NCBI GenBank assembly: GCA_001801365.1 | Contig: MGXL01000125.1 | Span: 9,843 to 27,747, forward strand | Direction of reading: 5' to 3' | From: Gammaproteobacteria bacterium RBG_16_57_12 | GTDB taxonomy: Bacteria; Pseudomonadota; Gammaproteobacteria; RBG-16-57-12 | DNA length: 17,905 nt | Shown here: positions 7,962-15,983 of the stretch, piece by piece | How positions within the stretch are numbered: position 1 is the stretch's first letter | How the letters are laid out: each line of letters begins with the position of its first letter | Made by a program: the position numbers and the translations under genes | The notes under the pieces: generated by a model | Seen by the model: the letters and a program-made list of their open reading frames with translations, nothing else | The model's database searches: none | What the model was told of the DNA's origin: nothing

Positions 7962-8588
7962 TTATTGAGTATCAAACACCGCGTGGTGCAGACGTTTCAC
8001 CCGCGCCGCCAGCCGGTCAGCATCGCAGCGCAGTTTATCGACCCCGGCATGGTACTCGTCCAGGGCGAAGCGCGGGGGCAGCAGGCCGCTTTCCTCGCGC
8101 AGATATTCCCCCGCATCATCGCGCAGGGTCGCGGCCGCGGCACGGCCCCACCCCAGGCCCGCGCGCAGCGCATTGCCGAGCTGGTGGGCCGCCACATCGC
8201 CGACCACCCGGGAGGCCATTTCCTCCCAGTCGATATCCACGCCCTTGAGGATGTCGCTGAACTGCTGGCCCAGGGCCAGATCACCGCGCAGCTCCACCTC
8301 GCCGCCGAACAGGGCGTCGCTGCCGCGCGGCGTCAGCCCCAGGCGCGCCATGGCCAGCAGCGTGCCGCGCAGGGTGACCTGCGGTTCATGCGGATACTCG
8401 CCCAGCACGGCAAGGCCCGCGGCGCCCGGCAACAGGTAGAGCTTCAGCCCGAGACCCTTCAGTTCAAGCGCAATCACCTTGCCCGACAGGTCCGCCAGTT
8501 TTTCCAGGGTGGCGGGGTCCAGGGACAGGCCTTTGTTCAAGGTCAGCTCGATGCCGGCCAGCAGGCTGCGCGGCAGCATGACGCTCAC
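7962..8588 (-). CDS. ubiJ: Ubiquinone biosynthesis accessory factor UbiJ (SCP2 domain)
   Basis: A 208-residue SCP2-domain protein that in E. coli binds lipid ubiquinone intermediates in the soluble Ubi complex with UbiK. The SCP2 fold covers about residues 15-115 (alternating strands, [17 protein letters not shown] ... [10 protein letters not shown] ... [10 protein letters not shown]). Residues 170-205 form a C-terminal helical, coiled-coil-like part. The start is GTG at 8588, overlapping the ubiE stop by 4 nt (GTGA), which implies translational coupling; an ATG three codons in (8579) is an alternative. Position between ubiE and ubiB is the classic order and strengthens an otherwise weakly conserved sequence. 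Confidence 0.9.
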   Translation of the reverse strand: MSVMLPRSLLAGIELTLNKGLSLDPATLEKLADLSGKVIALELKGLGLKLYLLPGAAGLAVLGEYPHEPQVTLRGTLLAMARLGLTPRGSDALFGGEVELRGDLALGQQFSDILKGVDIDWEEMASRVVGDVAAHQLGNALRAGLGWGRAAAATLRDDAGEYLREESGLLPPRFALDEYHAGVDKLRCDADRLAARVKRLHHAVFDTQ

Positions 8589-9346
8589 AACTTGAAGCCC
8601 CGGTGTAAGGCCACGATACCGCCGCTCATGTTGTAATAGTCACAGGCCGTGAACCCCGCCTGCAGCATCATGCCCTTCAGGGTCTCCTGATCGGGGTGCA
8701 TGCGGATGGATTCAGCCAGATAGCGGTAGCTCTGTTCGTCAGCGGCGATCAGTTTGCCCAGCTCCGGCAACACCTTGAAGGAATAGGCGTCATACACAGC
8801 GGACAGCCCCGGCAGCTGCGGTTTGGAAAATTCCAGCACCAGCAGGCGGCCACCGGGCCGCAGCACGCGATGCATGGAGCGCAGCGCGGCGTCCTTGTCG
8901 GTGACATTGCGCAGGCCGAAGGCGATGGTGATGCAGTCGAAAGTGTTGTCGGCAAACGGCAGGCACTCGGCGTTCACCTGGGCATAACGGAGGTTGCCCG
9001 CCAGTCCCAGATCGATGAGCCGGGCGCGCCCCTGCCTGAGCATGGAATCGTTGATGTCGGCCAGCACCACCTCACCCGTCTCGCCCACCCGCCGGGCGAG
9101 CTTGCCGGCCAGATCACCGGTACCGCCGGCCAGATCCAGCACACGTTGCCCGGCGCGCACGCCGCTCATCTCGATGGCAAAGCGTTTCCAGGCGCGGTGA
9201 ATGCCGAAGGACATCACATCGTTCATCAGGTCATATTTTCCGGCCACGGAGTGGAATACCTCCGCCACCCGGTGCACCTTCTCCTCCAAAGGCACCTGCT
9301 GGAAACCGAAATGGGTGGTGTCGTCGCCGGAGGTCTTGGTCGCCAT
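8585..9346 (-). CDS. ubiE: Ubiquinone/menaquinone C-methyltransferase UbiE
   Basis: SAM-dependent C-methyltransferase of ubiquinone (and, where present, menaquinone) synthesis. The chosen start at 9346 gives 253 residues, against 251 in E. coli. Signature stretches are [14 protein letters not shown] (30-43), [13 protein letters not shown] motif [11 protein letters not shown] (69-78), ADINDSML, and the FGLRNVTD / [16 protein letters not shown] region. The C-terminal [14 protein letters not shown] is also typical. AAGGAG 7 nt before ATG 9346 decides the start; ATGs at 9352 and 9367 are in frame but less well placed. No menaquinone-specific genes are in the window, so only the ubiquinone role is supported by neighbours. 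Confidence 0.97.
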   Translation of the reverse strand: MATKTSGDDTTHFGFQQVPLEEKVHRVAEVFHSVAGKYDLMNDVMSFGIHRAWKRFAIEMSGVRAGQRVLDLAGGTGDLAGKLARRVGETGEVVLADINDSMLRQGRARLIDLGLAGNLRYAQVNAECLPFADNTFDCITIAFGLRNVTDKDAALRSMHRVLRPGGRLLVLEFSKPQLPGLSAVYDAYSFKVLPELGKLIAADEQSYRYLAESIRMHPDQETLKGMMLQAGFTACDYYNMSGGIVALHRGFKL

Positions 9347-9353
9347 CGGCATT

Positions 9354-9359
9354 CTCCTT
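9354..9359 (-). promoter_or_regulatory. Shine-Dalgarno that sets the ubiE start
   Basis: AAGGAG on the - strand, 7 nt before ATG 9346. It lies in the 17-nt gap after the DUF971 stop and rules in favour of the third in-frame ATG. Confidence 0.75.
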
Positions 9360-9363
9360 GTTG

Positions 9364-9741
9364 TCATCCGCTTGCCGGGCGGCGGGCATGGCCGGCCGCC
9401 TTGAGCCGCTGCAAATAATCCTGCCAGAGCTGCTCCTGCTGTTGCCCGAGCCGGTGCAAATATTCCCAGGAATAGATGCCTGTGTTATGCCCGTCATCAA
9501 AAAACAGTTTTACACCATAGTTGCCGACGGGTTCGATCTTGCTGATATTGACCCGTTCCTTGCCGGTCTGCAGCACTTCCTGGCCCGCGCCGTGGCCGCG
9601 CACCTCCGCCGAGGGGGAATGGACGCGCAGGAATTCACAACTGAATTGATAGCGCTCGCCATCGCTGAAACTCACCGCCAGCATCCGCGATTTCTGATGC
9701 AGGGTCAGTTCCGTCGGGACCAATGGTTCGGTTGCGTTCAT
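9364..9741 (-). CDS. DUF971 (gamma-butyrobetaine hydroxylase-like N-terminal domain) protein
   Basis: A 125-residue stand-alone DUF971/GBBH-like_N protein. The domain is recognisable from [38 protein letters not shown], and [27 protein letters not shown]. In other proteins this domain is fused to gamma-butyrobetaine hydroxylase or to Mrp/ApbC-type iron-sulfur carriers, but the stand-alone form has no firm function. AAGGGG 5 nt before the ATG overlaps the hslU stop codon (gap 9 nt), and ubiE follows after 17 nt. The placement between hslU and ubiE is known in Pseudomonas-like genomes. The last ~20 residues are Arg/Ala-rich and not conserved. Confidence 0.88.
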   Translation of the reverse strand: MNATEPLVPTELTLHQKSRMLAVSFSDGERYQFSCEFLRVHSPSAEVRGHGAGQEVLQTGKERVNISKIEPVGNYGVKLFFDDGHNTGIYSWEYLHRLGQQQEQLWQDYLQRLKAAGHARRPASG

Positions 9742-9750
9742 CGGGGCCCC

Positions 9751-11133
9751 TTACAGAATATACCGACTCAGGTCTTCATCGCCGACCAGCTTGCCGAGAT
9801 TGGCCTCGACATAGGCGGCATCGATGCGCAGCGCCTCGCCGCTGCGGTCACAGGCCTCGAAGGAGATCGTCTCCAGCAGGCGTTCCAGGACGGTGTGCAG
9901 GCGGCGCGCCCCGATATTTTCCGTGGTCTCGTTGACCTGCCAGGCCATCTCGGCGATGCGCGCGATGCCATCCTCCGTAAAGGTAATGGTGACGCCTTCG
10001 GTGGCCAGCAGGGCGGTGTATTGGTCGGTGAGTGAGGCATCGGGCTCGGTGAGGATGCGCACGAAATCCTCGACGCCCAGGGCGTTCAGCTCCACCCGGA
10101 TCGGCAGGCGCCCCTGCAACTCCGGAATCAGGTCCGAGGGCTTGGCCAGGTGAAAGGCCCCGGAGGCGATGAACAGGATATGGTCGGTGTGCACGGTGCC
10201 GTATTTGGTGGACACCGTCGAGCCCTCGATCAGCGGCAGCAGATCGCGCTGCACCCCTTCGCGCGAGACATCCGGCCCACTGGTCTCGGAACGCCTGGCG
10301 ATCTTGTCCATTTCATCGATGAACACGATACCGTTCTGCTCGACGCTGTGGAGTGCCAGGGCCTTGATATTTTCCTCATCCAGCAGCCGGGCGGCCTCTT
10401 CATCGACCAGCACCTTGCGGGCCTCGCGGATGCGCATCTTGCGCCGCCGGGTGCGGCCCGCGCCCAGGTTCTGGAACATGCCCTGCAACTGGCTGGTCAT
10501 CTCTTCCATGCCGGGCGGCGCCATGATTTCGACACCCATGGGCGCGGCGCTCATTTCCACCTCGATCTCCTTGTCATCCAGCGCGCCTTCGCGCAGCATC
10601 TTGCGGAATTTCTGCCGGGTGCCGGATTCCTCGACAGCCTGCTCCCGGCGCAGTCTACCTCCTCCGTCCCTGGAGTCGTCTTCACTACTCGGCGTATCGC
10701 TGTAACCGAGCTTGCGCACCGGTGGCAGCAGGATATCGAGGATGCGCTCCTCGGCGGCATCCTCGGCGCGGTGCCGCACCTTCTTCATCTCCTGCTCGCG
10801 GATCATCTTGACGGCCATTTCCATCAGGTCGCGGATGATGGACTCCACGTCGCGGCCCACATAACCCACCTCGGTGAATTTGGTGGCCTCGACCTTGATG
10901 AATGGCGCATTGGCCAGTCTGGCCAGGCGGCGCGCGATCTCGGTCTTGCCCACGCCGGTCGGGCCGATCATCAGGATATTCTTCGGCGTGATCTCGTTGC
11001 GCAGCTCCTCGGCGACCTGGCCGCGGCGCCAGCGGTTGCGCAGGGCGATGGCCACGGCGCGCTTGGCGTCCGTCTGGCCGACGATATGCTTGTCCAGCTC
11101 CTGGACGATCTCTCTGGGTGTCATCTGGGACAT
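9751..11133 (-). CDS. hslU: ATP-dependent protease ATPase subunit HslU
   Basis: AAA+ unfoldase that feeds substrates into the HslV peptidase in the cytoplasm. The chosen start ([20 protein letters not shown]) gives 460 residues versus 443 in E. coli. Walker A is GPTGVGKT (57-64), Walker B is [10 protein letters not shown] (D273/E274), the pore loop GYVG is at 90-93, and sensor-2 [10 protein letters not shown] is intact. The C-terminus DLSRYIL is the segment that docks into HslV. The I-domain carries an insertion of charged, Gly-rich sequence at about 142-172 that accounts for most of the extra length. An in-frame start at 11163 would overlap hslV, so ATG 11133 is preferred. The gap to hslV is 10 nt. 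Confidence 0.97.
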   Translation of the reverse strand: MSQMTPREIVQELDKHIVGQTDAKRAVAIALRNRWRRGQVAEELRNEITPKNILMIGPTGVGKTEIARRLARLANAPFIKVEATKFTEVGYVGRDVESIIRDLMEMAVKMIREQEMKKVRHRAEDAAEERILDILLPPVRKLGYSDTPSSEDDSRDGGGRLRREQAVEESGTRQKFRKMLREGALDDKEIEVEMSAAPMGVEIMAPPGMEEMTSQLQGMFQNLGAGRTRRRKMRIREARKVLVDEEAARLLDEENIKALALHSVEQNGIVFIDEMDKIARRSETSGPDVSREGVQRDLLPLIEGSTVSTKYGTVHTDHILFIASGAFHLAKPSDLIPELQGRLPIRVELNALGVEDFVRILTEPDASLTDQYTALLATEGVTITFTEDGIARIAEMAWQVNETTENIGARRLHTVLERLLETISFEACDRSGEALRIDAAYVEANLGKLVGDEDLSRYIL

Positions 11134-11143
11134 AAGGGTCTTC

Positions 11144-11695
11144 TTACGTAGTGCTGCCGACATCGAGTTCTTCGATAGTCAGGTTGTGGTTGGTGAAGAT
11201 GCAGATATCCGCCGCGATATTCAGGCTGCGCTCCACGATGCTGCGGGCATCCAGCTCGGTGCTTTGCAGCAGGGCGCGCGCCGCCGCCTGGGCGTAGGGG
11301 CCGCCCGAGCCGATGGCGATCAGGCCCTGCTCGGGTTCGATAACATCGCCATTGCCGGTGATAATGAACGACGTGCTTTTATCCGCCACGGCCAGCAGCG
11401 CCTCCAGGCGCCGCAGCATACGGTCGGTGCGCCAGTCCTTGGCCAGCTCCACCGCCGAACGGGTCAGATTGCCCTGGTGTTTTTCCAGCTTGGCCTCGAA
11501 ACGCTCGAACAGGGTGAAGGCATCGGCCGTGCCGCCGGCAAAACCAGCGATCACCCGGTCCTGGTACAGCCGCCGCACCTTGCGGGCGTTGCCCTTCATG
11601 ATGGTATTGCCCATGCTGACCTGGCCGTCGCCGCCGATGACCACTTTGCCGTCGCGGCGTACCGAGAGGATGGTGGTGCCGTGATATTGTTCCAA
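11144..11695 (-). CDS. hslV: ATP-dependent protease peptidase subunit HslV (TTG start)
   Basis: Threonine peptidase that forms the double-hexamer core of HslUV. The product begins [14 protein letters not shown], so a six-residue propeptide would be removed to expose catalytic T7. E. coli removes only Met, but an MEQYRGTT-type leader is common in other proteobacteria. Conserved stretches are [69 protein letters not shown] and ADICIFTN. The start codon is TTG at 11695, with AGGAG 8 nt upstream; no ATG is available nearby in frame. It follows xerC by 69 nt and is followed by hslU after 10 nt. Confidence 0.96.
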   Translation of the reverse strand: MEQYHGTTILSVRRDGKVVIGGDGQVSMGNTIMKGNARKVRRLYQDRVIAGFAGGTADAFTLFERFEAKLEKHQGNLTRSAVELAKDWRTDRMLRRLEALLAVADKSTSFIITGNGDVIEPEQGLIAIGSGGPYAQAAARALLQSTELDARSIVERSLNIAADICIFTNHNLTIEELDVGSTT

Positions 11696-11703
11696 AACAA
11701 AGA

Positions 11704-11708
11704 CTCCT
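11704..11708 (-). promoter_or_regulatory. Shine-Dalgarno for the TTG start of hslV
   Basis: AGGAG on the - strand, 8 nt before TTG 11695. It supports use of the rare start codon. Confidence 0.7.
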
Positions 11709-11723
11709 GAAGGTAGAGGAATG

Positions 11724-11729
11724 ATTGTA
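11724..11729 (-). promoter_or_regulatory. Possible -10 element for hslVU
   Basis: TACAAT on the - strand, preceded by TG, lies in the 69-nt xerC-hslV gap and would give a leader of about 20 nt. No good -35 is present at 16-18 nt, and no sigma-32 consensus was recognised, so the call is tentative. Confidence 0.3.
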
Positions 11730-11764
11730 CACCAAGGAACCGGCCGGACGACACGGCGGCAGGG

Positions 11765-12685
11765 TCAGTCGCCGGCGGGGGACTTGCGCTTCCTCGCCCG
11801 CGGATGGGCCTTGTCATAGATTTGGGCAAGATGCTGGAAATCAAGGTGGGTATAGATCTGGGTGGTGGAAATGTCGCTGTGCCCGAGCAGTTCCTGCACC
11901 GCGCGCAGATCGCCGCTGGACTCCAGCAGATGGCTGGCGAAACTGTGGCGCATCAGGTGAGGATGGACGCGCACATCGATGCCCTGCCGCAGGCCCCAGG
12001 CATGCAGGCGCTGCTGCACGGCGCGGGCCCCGAGGCGCCGACCCTGCCGGCCGACAAACAGCGCCGCCTGATCGGGCGCGGCCAGCGTGCCGCGCACCTT
12101 CAACCACTCGGCCATGGCCCGGCGGGCCTGGGCGCCTACCGGCACGACGCGGGTCTTGGCGCCCTTGCCGGTAACGCGCACCAGGGCATCCGGCAGATCC
12201 ACATCGCCAAGATTCAGGGACACCAGCTCGGCCAGCCGCAGCCCGGAGGAATACAGCAACTCCCACATGGCCAGATCCCGCCGCGTCAGATCACTGTCAT
12301 GGTCCGGCGCTTGCAGCAGGCGGCCCACCTGATCCACGTCCAGGGTGGCCGGCAGCTTGCGGTTGCTCTTGGGGGCGCAGATCCCCAGCGCCGGATTGTG
12401 TTTCAGCACCGCTTCGCGCAGCAGAAAATTGCAGAACGCGCGCAGCGCCGACAACTCCCGTTGCAGGGTACGTCCGCTCATGCCGCGCCGGTGACGCCAG
12501 GCGACGTAGGCGCGCACCTGATGGGAATCCAGATCAGCCCACTGCGTGATGGCGCGTTCCCGGCAAAAGGCGATCACCTGGGCCAGGTCACGACGGTAAT
12601 TTTCACAGGTCAGCGCCGCCAGACGGCGCTCGTTGGCCAGGTGCTGCAGAAACCGCTCTGCCCAGAGAATCTCCGGTTCGCGCAT
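11765..12685 (-). CDS. xerC: Tyrosine recombinase XerC
   Basis: Site-specific recombinase that with XerD resolves chromosome dimers at dif. The 306 residues are close to the E. coli 298. The N-terminal SAM-like DNA-binding domain (about 5-95) is followed by the catalytic domain. The full active-site set is present: R150 (SGLRLAEL), K174 (TGKGAKTR), H243 and R246 (HPHLMRH), H269 (LLGHSDI) and nucleophile Y278 (TTQIYTH). XerC rather than XerD is called from the DUF484-xerC context. The ATG at 12685 is 5 nt from the DUF484 stop, so it is likely co-translated. The C-terminus RARKRKSPAGD is basic and unconserved. Confidence 0.96.
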   Translation of the reverse strand: MREPEILWAERFLQHLANERRLAALTCENYRRDLAQVIAFCRERAITQWADLDSHQVRAYVAWRHRRGMSGRTLQRELSALRAFCNFLLREAVLKHNPALGICAPKSNRKLPATLDVDQVGRLLQAPDHDSDLTRRDLAMWELLYSSGLRLAELVSLNLGDVDLPDALVRVTGKGAKTRVVPVGAQARRAMAEWLKVRGTLAAPDQAALFVGRQGRRLGARAVQQRLHAWGLRQGIDVRVHPHLMRHSFASHLLESSGDLRAVQELLGHSDISTTQIYTHLDFQHLAQIYDKAHPRARKRKSPAGD

Positions 12686-12690
12686 GTGAG

Positions 12691-13392
12691 TTATTTAATA
12701 TGGCCGCGAATCAGGGCCGTGAGCACTTCGCCCATTTTTTGCAGGTAGACCGTGCCCATGGCGGGATGAAATCGCTCGGGGTCATGACTGCCGATGGCCA
12801 GCAGGCCCAGCGGCGGCTGGCCCTTGCCGAACGGCAGCACCACCACCGAGGCGATGGCATCGGCCTTGTCGCCGAAAAACGGCTGCAACTGCTCGCAGGC
12901 GAAGTGGCCGCACAGCGGCTTGCCGTTTTGCAGGGCGCGCATAAAGGGCGCCAGGCCCGGCGCGGTGCGGTCGATACACAAATCCGGGTCGCTGGCATGA
13001 ACCTGATTGGCGTCGACAAACAGGCGCACCGCAACGGCATCCGCCGCAAAACCGGCATGCAGCCCTTCCTTGACATGACGTAACAGCACATCCAGGGAAT
13101 CGGTCTCCAGCAGGGCCAGCATGAAGCGGTGCAGGCGGTTATGCAGCTGATCGTTGTCGCGGGCGATAGCCATCAGCTCCTTGAGCTGGCCGCGCAACTG
13201 GCGGTTCTGGTCGCGCAGGATCACCACCTGCCGTTCGATCAGGGAGATCGACGCCCTGGTGGGATGAGGGATGCGCAGCTCGGCCAGCAGCTCGGTATGC
13301 CGATCAAAAAATTGCGGATGCACACGCAGATATTCCGCCACCTGTTTTTCCTGATCGGCGATATCGACAGCACCTTGTTGTTGTATGGTCAT
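12691..13392 (-). CDS. DUF484 family protein (YigA-like)
   Basis: A 233-residue DUF484 protein, the family that includes E. coli YigA; its role is not established. The N-terminal [20 protein letters not shown] and the [19 protein letters not shown] segment are family marks. A helical coiled-coil stretch at about 50-95 leads into a GAF-like C-terminal domain (about 100-230: [31 protein letters not shown]). The ATG at 13392 overlaps the dapF stop by 4 nt (ATGA), and xerC starts 5 nt after its stop. The dapF-DUF484-xerC order is conserved across gammaproteobacteria, which points to coupled expression but does not reveal the function. Confidence 0.92.
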   Translation of the reverse strand: MTIQQQGAVDIADQEKQVAEYLRVHPQFFDRHTELLAELRIPHPTRASISLIERQVVILRDQNRQLRGQLKELMAIARDNDQLHNRLHRFMLALLETDSLDVLLRHVKEGLHAGFAADAVAVRLFVDANQVHASDPDLCIDRTAPGLAPFMRALQNGKPLCGHFACEQLQPFFGDKADAIASVVVLPFGKGQPPLGLLAIGSHDPERFHPAMGTVYLQKMGEVLTALIRGHIK

Positions 13393-14219
13393 AGCTCTAT
13401 TTGCCCTTCAAATACCGGAGTCGCCGGCCCGGTCATCCAAACCGGTGTAGCGTCGCCCCGCCATGTTATCGACAACCGCCCTCCGGGCAGATCCACCTTC
13501 ACCTGTTCATCCAGCAGCCCTTGCCGCCTGCCGACGACCACTGCCGCACAGGCCCCGGTGCCGCACGCCAGGGTCTCACCCGCGCCGCGCTCGTACACAC
13601 GCAGGCGGATATGGTCGCGCGCCACCACCTGCATGAATCCGGCATTAACGCGCCGGGGAAACCGCGCATGCCCTTCGATCAGTGGCCCCTGTGTTTCCAC
13701 CGGCGCCGTCTTCACATCGTCGACCTGAATGACCGCATGGGGATTGCCCATCGAAACCGCGCCAACGCTGAGAGTGGTCCCCGCCACCTCCAGAGGATAT
13801 GCCAAGGCTTCGCGATCCGCCACAAATGGAATCCGCTCCGGCACAAATTGCGGTATGCCCATATCAACGGTCACCTGGCCGTCGGGCTCGATAGTCAGGG
13901 TGATGATGCCCGCCAGGGTTTCCACGCGGATCACGTCTTTAGTGGTCAGATCCTGATCGCGCACGAACCGGGCAAAGCAACGGGCGCCATTGCCGCATTG
14001 TTCGACCTCCTGGCCGTCGGCGTTGAAAATGCGATAGCTGAAATCCACACCCGGGGTCCGGGGCGGCTCCACCTGCAGGATCTGGTCGCAACCCACGCCG
14101 AAGTGCCGGTCGGCGAGAAAACGCGACTGGTCCGGCGTCAGATGCACACGCTGGCGCACCGCGTCGATCACCACAAAGTCGTTGCCCAGGCCGTGCATTT
14201 TGCTGAAGGCGATTTTCAT
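13389..14219 (-). CDS. dapF: Diaminopimelate epimerase
   Basis: Cytoplasmic PLP-independent racemase converting LL- to meso-diaminopimelate for lysine and peptidoglycan synthesis. The 276 residues match E. coli (274). The two catalytic cysteines are visible: C75 in [13 protein letters not shown] and C219 in [10 protein letters not shown]. The N-terminus [22 protein letters not shown] and [11 protein letters not shown] are also conserved. ATG 14219 gives the standard N-terminus, with a GGGG just upstream. It sits 38 nt after the CDF gene and overlaps DUF484 by 4 nt. Confidence 0.97.
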   Translation of the reverse strand: MKIAFSKMHGLGNDFVVIDAVRQRVHLTPDQSRFLADRHFGVGCDQILQVEPPRTPGVDFSYRIFNADGQEVEQCGNGARCFARFVRDQDLTTKDVIRVETLAGIITLTIEPDGQVTVDMGIPQFVPERIPFVADREALAYPLEVAGTTLSVGAVSMGNPHAVIQVDDVKTAPVETQGPLIEGHARFPRRVNAGFMQVVARDHIRLRVYERGAGETLACGTGACAAVVVGRRQGLLDEQVKVDLPGGRLSITWRGDATPVWMTGPATPVFEGQIEL

Positions 14220-14257
14220 CGCCCCAAGATGACAGGCCAGGCGCGCGGATGCAAGCC

Positions 14258-15151
14258 CTAACGCTGCATCACCACCACCGGTGCCACCCGGGCGGCCAGC
14301 TCCGGCTGCAGGGTCACATGCCCGATGCCGTACTGCTCCTTCAGCAGGCGTAACAGCCGGTTCAGCACCGCCTCCCAGACCGTCATGTCCCTGATCACCA
14401 CATGGGCGGACAGGGCCACCAGATCGGAAGACACCGCCCAGATATGCAAATCATGGATGGATTCCACCCCCTCCACCGCGGCCATGGCCTTACCCACCTG
14501 GGGCAGATCCAGATGATGGGGCACGGCCTCCATGATCACATTGGCCACATCGCGCAACAGGTGCAGGCTGGAATAGAGGATCAGCAGGCAGATCAGAATC
14601 GACAGCAGCGGATCGATGGGCGTCCAGCCGGTCAGCCAGATCACCACCCCGGCCACCAGCGCCGCCACCGAACCGAGCAGATCCCCCAGCACATGCAGCA
14701 GGGCGGCGCGCACATTGAGGTTCTGCTCGCCGCGGCTCAGCAGCCAGAAGACCACGATATTGACCAGCAGGCCAATGAACGCCACCACGGCGACCGTTCC
14801 CCCCTGCACCACCTGGGGATGGCGCAGCCGGCCGATCGCCACGAAAATGATACCGCCCACCACGGCCAGCATGAACAGGCCGTTCAACAGCGCCGCCAGC
14901 ACCTCGGCGCGCACCAGCCCGTAAGAGTGCCGGGAAGACGGCGGGCTGCGGGCTATCCACACCGCCAGCAGCGCGATGCCCAGGCCGGTGGCGTCCGACA
15001 CCATGTGTCCGGCGTCCCCCAGCAGCGCCAGTGAACCGGCCCACCAGCCGGACAGCGCCTCGACCGCCGCAAAGGCCAGGATCACGGCCATGGACCAGGC
15101 CAAAGTGCGCCCGGAGGCCTGCGGACGATGATGGGGGGGATGCTCGTGCAT
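14258..15151 (-). CDS. Cation diffusion facilitator transporter (CzcD/ZitB-like)
   Basis: A 297-residue CDF-family antiporter that exports divalent metal, probably Zn2+, across the inner membrane in exchange for protons. Six hydrophobic segments lie at about 15-40, 41-67, 82-107, 116-138, 151-174 and 180-197, followed by a cytoplasmic domain (about 205-290). The metal site is formed by H49/D53 in TM2 (DAGHMVSD) and H153/D157 in TM5 (HVLGD). This HD-HD pattern is typical of zinc-preferring members. The N-terminus (MHEHPPHH) is His-rich, but the usual long His loop between TM4 and TM5 is missing. ATG 15151 has AAGGAG 11 nt upstream. No metal regulator gene is adjacent. Confidence 0.93.
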   Translation of the reverse strand: MHEHPPHHRPQASGRTLAWSMAVILAFAAVEALSGWWAGSLALLGDAGHMVSDATGLGIALLAVWIARSPPSSRHSYGLVRAEVLAALLNGLFMLAVVGGIIFVAIGRLRHPQVVQGGTVAVVAFIGLLVNIVVFWLLSRGEQNLNVRAALLHVLGDLLGSVAALVAGVVIWLTGWTPIDPLLSILICLLILYSSLHLLRDVANVIMEAVPHHLDLPQVGKAMAAVEGVESIHDLHIWAVSSDLVALSAHVVIRDMTVWEAVLNRLLRLLKEQYGIGHVTLQPELAARVAPVVVMQR

Positions 15152-15180
15152 GGAAGCAGGGCTCCTTGAAAGGTGGCCTC

Positions 15181-15210
15181 ATGATAAGGACAAACAAGGA
15201 TACCGCGCAA
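15181..15210 (-). promoter_or_regulatory. Possible promoter of the CDF gene
   Basis: On the - strand, TTGCGC (15205-15210) and TATCAT (15181-15186) are 18 nt apart, giving a leader of roughly 23 nt to ATG 15151. The -35 match is weak. It would also drive the downstream dapF run if there is no terminator between them. Confidence 0.25.
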
Positions 15211-15261
15211 TGATTAACCGGGGATTAAACCGCAGGGCAGGAGGGAAGATTATCCTGTAGG

Positions 15262-15375
15262 ATGGTGTTAGTAGACCTTTCAAAGGAATACCATTTCATG
15301 GTGTCAATTGATTTTCCGAAGGCATACCATTTTAGCAAGCGCCAGCTCGCGATCTTCCTCCGCCGTTTATCGTGA
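15262..15375 (+). CDS. Possible small ORF with a 12-residue tandem repeat
   Basis: A 37-codon ORF, not recognised. It opens with two 12-residue copies, MVLVDLSKEYHF and MVSIDFPKAYHF, followed by SKRQLAIFLRRLS. The DNA copies (15262-15297 and 15298-15333) match at 27 of 36 positions. Each copy begins with ATG, so translation could start at either. AAAGGA 10 nt before the second ATG is a fair ribosome site; the first has none well placed. It is convergent with the DUF2442 gene and lies in AT-richer sequence. It may be a true small gene, a fragment of an older one, or non-coding repeats. Confidence 0.22.
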   Translation: MVLVDLSKEYHFMVSIDFPKAYHFSKRQLAIFLRRLS

Positions 15376-15393
15376 CCTACTGTCCCATCTGGG

Positions 15394-15672
15394 CTAATTT
15401 GACTTGTCGCGATTTTTTGACTTCAATGGAAAATGCTCGGGGTGCTCGATTGATTCCATTGTGAGATCAACATCAATATCCGGCCAATAAAAATGCCCCG
15501 GCGCTGGCTCTTCAACGTTAATAATTGCTTTAACCGGCTGATCCTTGAACCACGGGAATTCTTCATATGACATGAATAGCTCTTTGTCTCTGGACAAAAG
15601 CCAAATACCATGACTTGAAATATGGGTAACTTCAACCGCTAAAGTGCTGTTGCCATGCGCGAATGATCTCAT
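15394..15672 (-). CDS. DUF2442 domain protein, putative antitoxin-like partner
   Basis: A 92-residue DUF2442 protein. Family marks are the SSHGIWLLSRDKELFMSYE stretch, FPWFKD, AIINVEEPAPGHFYWPDIDVDL and the ending ESIEHPEHFP. DUF2442 genes are often paired with DUF4160 and annotated as putative toxin-antitoxin partners; which one is toxic is unproven. ATG 15672 has GAGG 9 nt upstream and lies 41 nt inside the DUF4160 gene in another frame, implying coupled translation. Base composition is visibly AT-richer than the flanking housekeeping genes, which suggests acquisition by transfer. The last ~10 residues are Lys/Arg-rich and unconserved. Confidence 0.87.
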   Translation of the reverse strand: MRSFAHGNSTLAVEVTHISSHGIWLLSRDKELFMSYEEFPWFKDQPVKAIINVEEPAPGHFYWPDIDVDLTMESIEHPEHFPLKSKNRDKSN

Positions 15673-15871
15673 TGAAATGCGCCTCGATAAGTGACTCGAT
15701 ATCTTTTAGCTGCCTTCTTGAATAATGATAGTTCTTTGCCAGCTCAATTTCAGGTTCCAGCCAGAATTTTGCTTCACCATCCTCAGAAACAACATGAACG
15801 TGAATGCGCGATTCTTCTCTTGAAAAGAAAAAGAATCGGTAACCGGCTTCCCTGAAGATTGTTGGGCTCAT
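15632..15871 (-). CDS. DUF4160 domain protein, putative toxin-antitoxin partner
   Basis: A 79-residue DUF4160 protein, recognisable from SPTIFREAGYRFFFFSREE, the HVHV motif, the AKFWLEPEIELA strand and the helical YSRRQLKDIESLIEAHFNEIIRAWQQHF tail. Molecular function is not established. The conserved His pair and the partner DUF2442 gene are the main clues to a small two-gene module. It is the first gene of the pair, with its start at 15871 (GAGA 9 nt upstream; a closer GAGG is too near). No convincing promoter was found in the 112 nt before it. Composition is AT-rich like its partner. Confidence 0.87.
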   Translation of the reverse strand: MSPTIFREAGYRFFFFSREESRIHVHVVSEDGEAKFWLEPEIELAKNYHYSRRQLKDIESLIEAHFNEIIRAWQQHFSG

Positions 15872-15939
15872 AGCCTCATTCTCTTTTTTCTATCCCTGTG
15901 GCAGCGAATGCGAACCCATGATCAACTTTTCACCCCGCA

Positions 15940-15958
15940 GCGCGACCTTTGGTCGCGC
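15940..15958 (-). terminator. Hairpin downstream of ppa
   Basis: GCGCGACC (15940-15947) pairs perfectly with GGTCGCGC (15951-15958) around a 3-nt loop, 25 nt beyond the ppa stop. No T tract follows on the - strand, so it is a candidate 3'-end structure rather than a canonical rho-independent terminator. Confidence 0.4.
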
Positions 15959-15983
15959 CCACAAGCCTGGCCGCGGATCGATG

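Noticed and set aside
7965..11151. Long + strand frames opposite ubiJ, ubiE and hslU
   Set aside because: Each mirrors a well-identified - strand gene and has no family features or plausible ribosome site.
15212..15232. GATTAACCG / GATTAAACCG direct repeat as an operator for the CDF gene
   Set aside because: Only two short imperfect copies, no adjacent regulator and no known metal-regulator motif.
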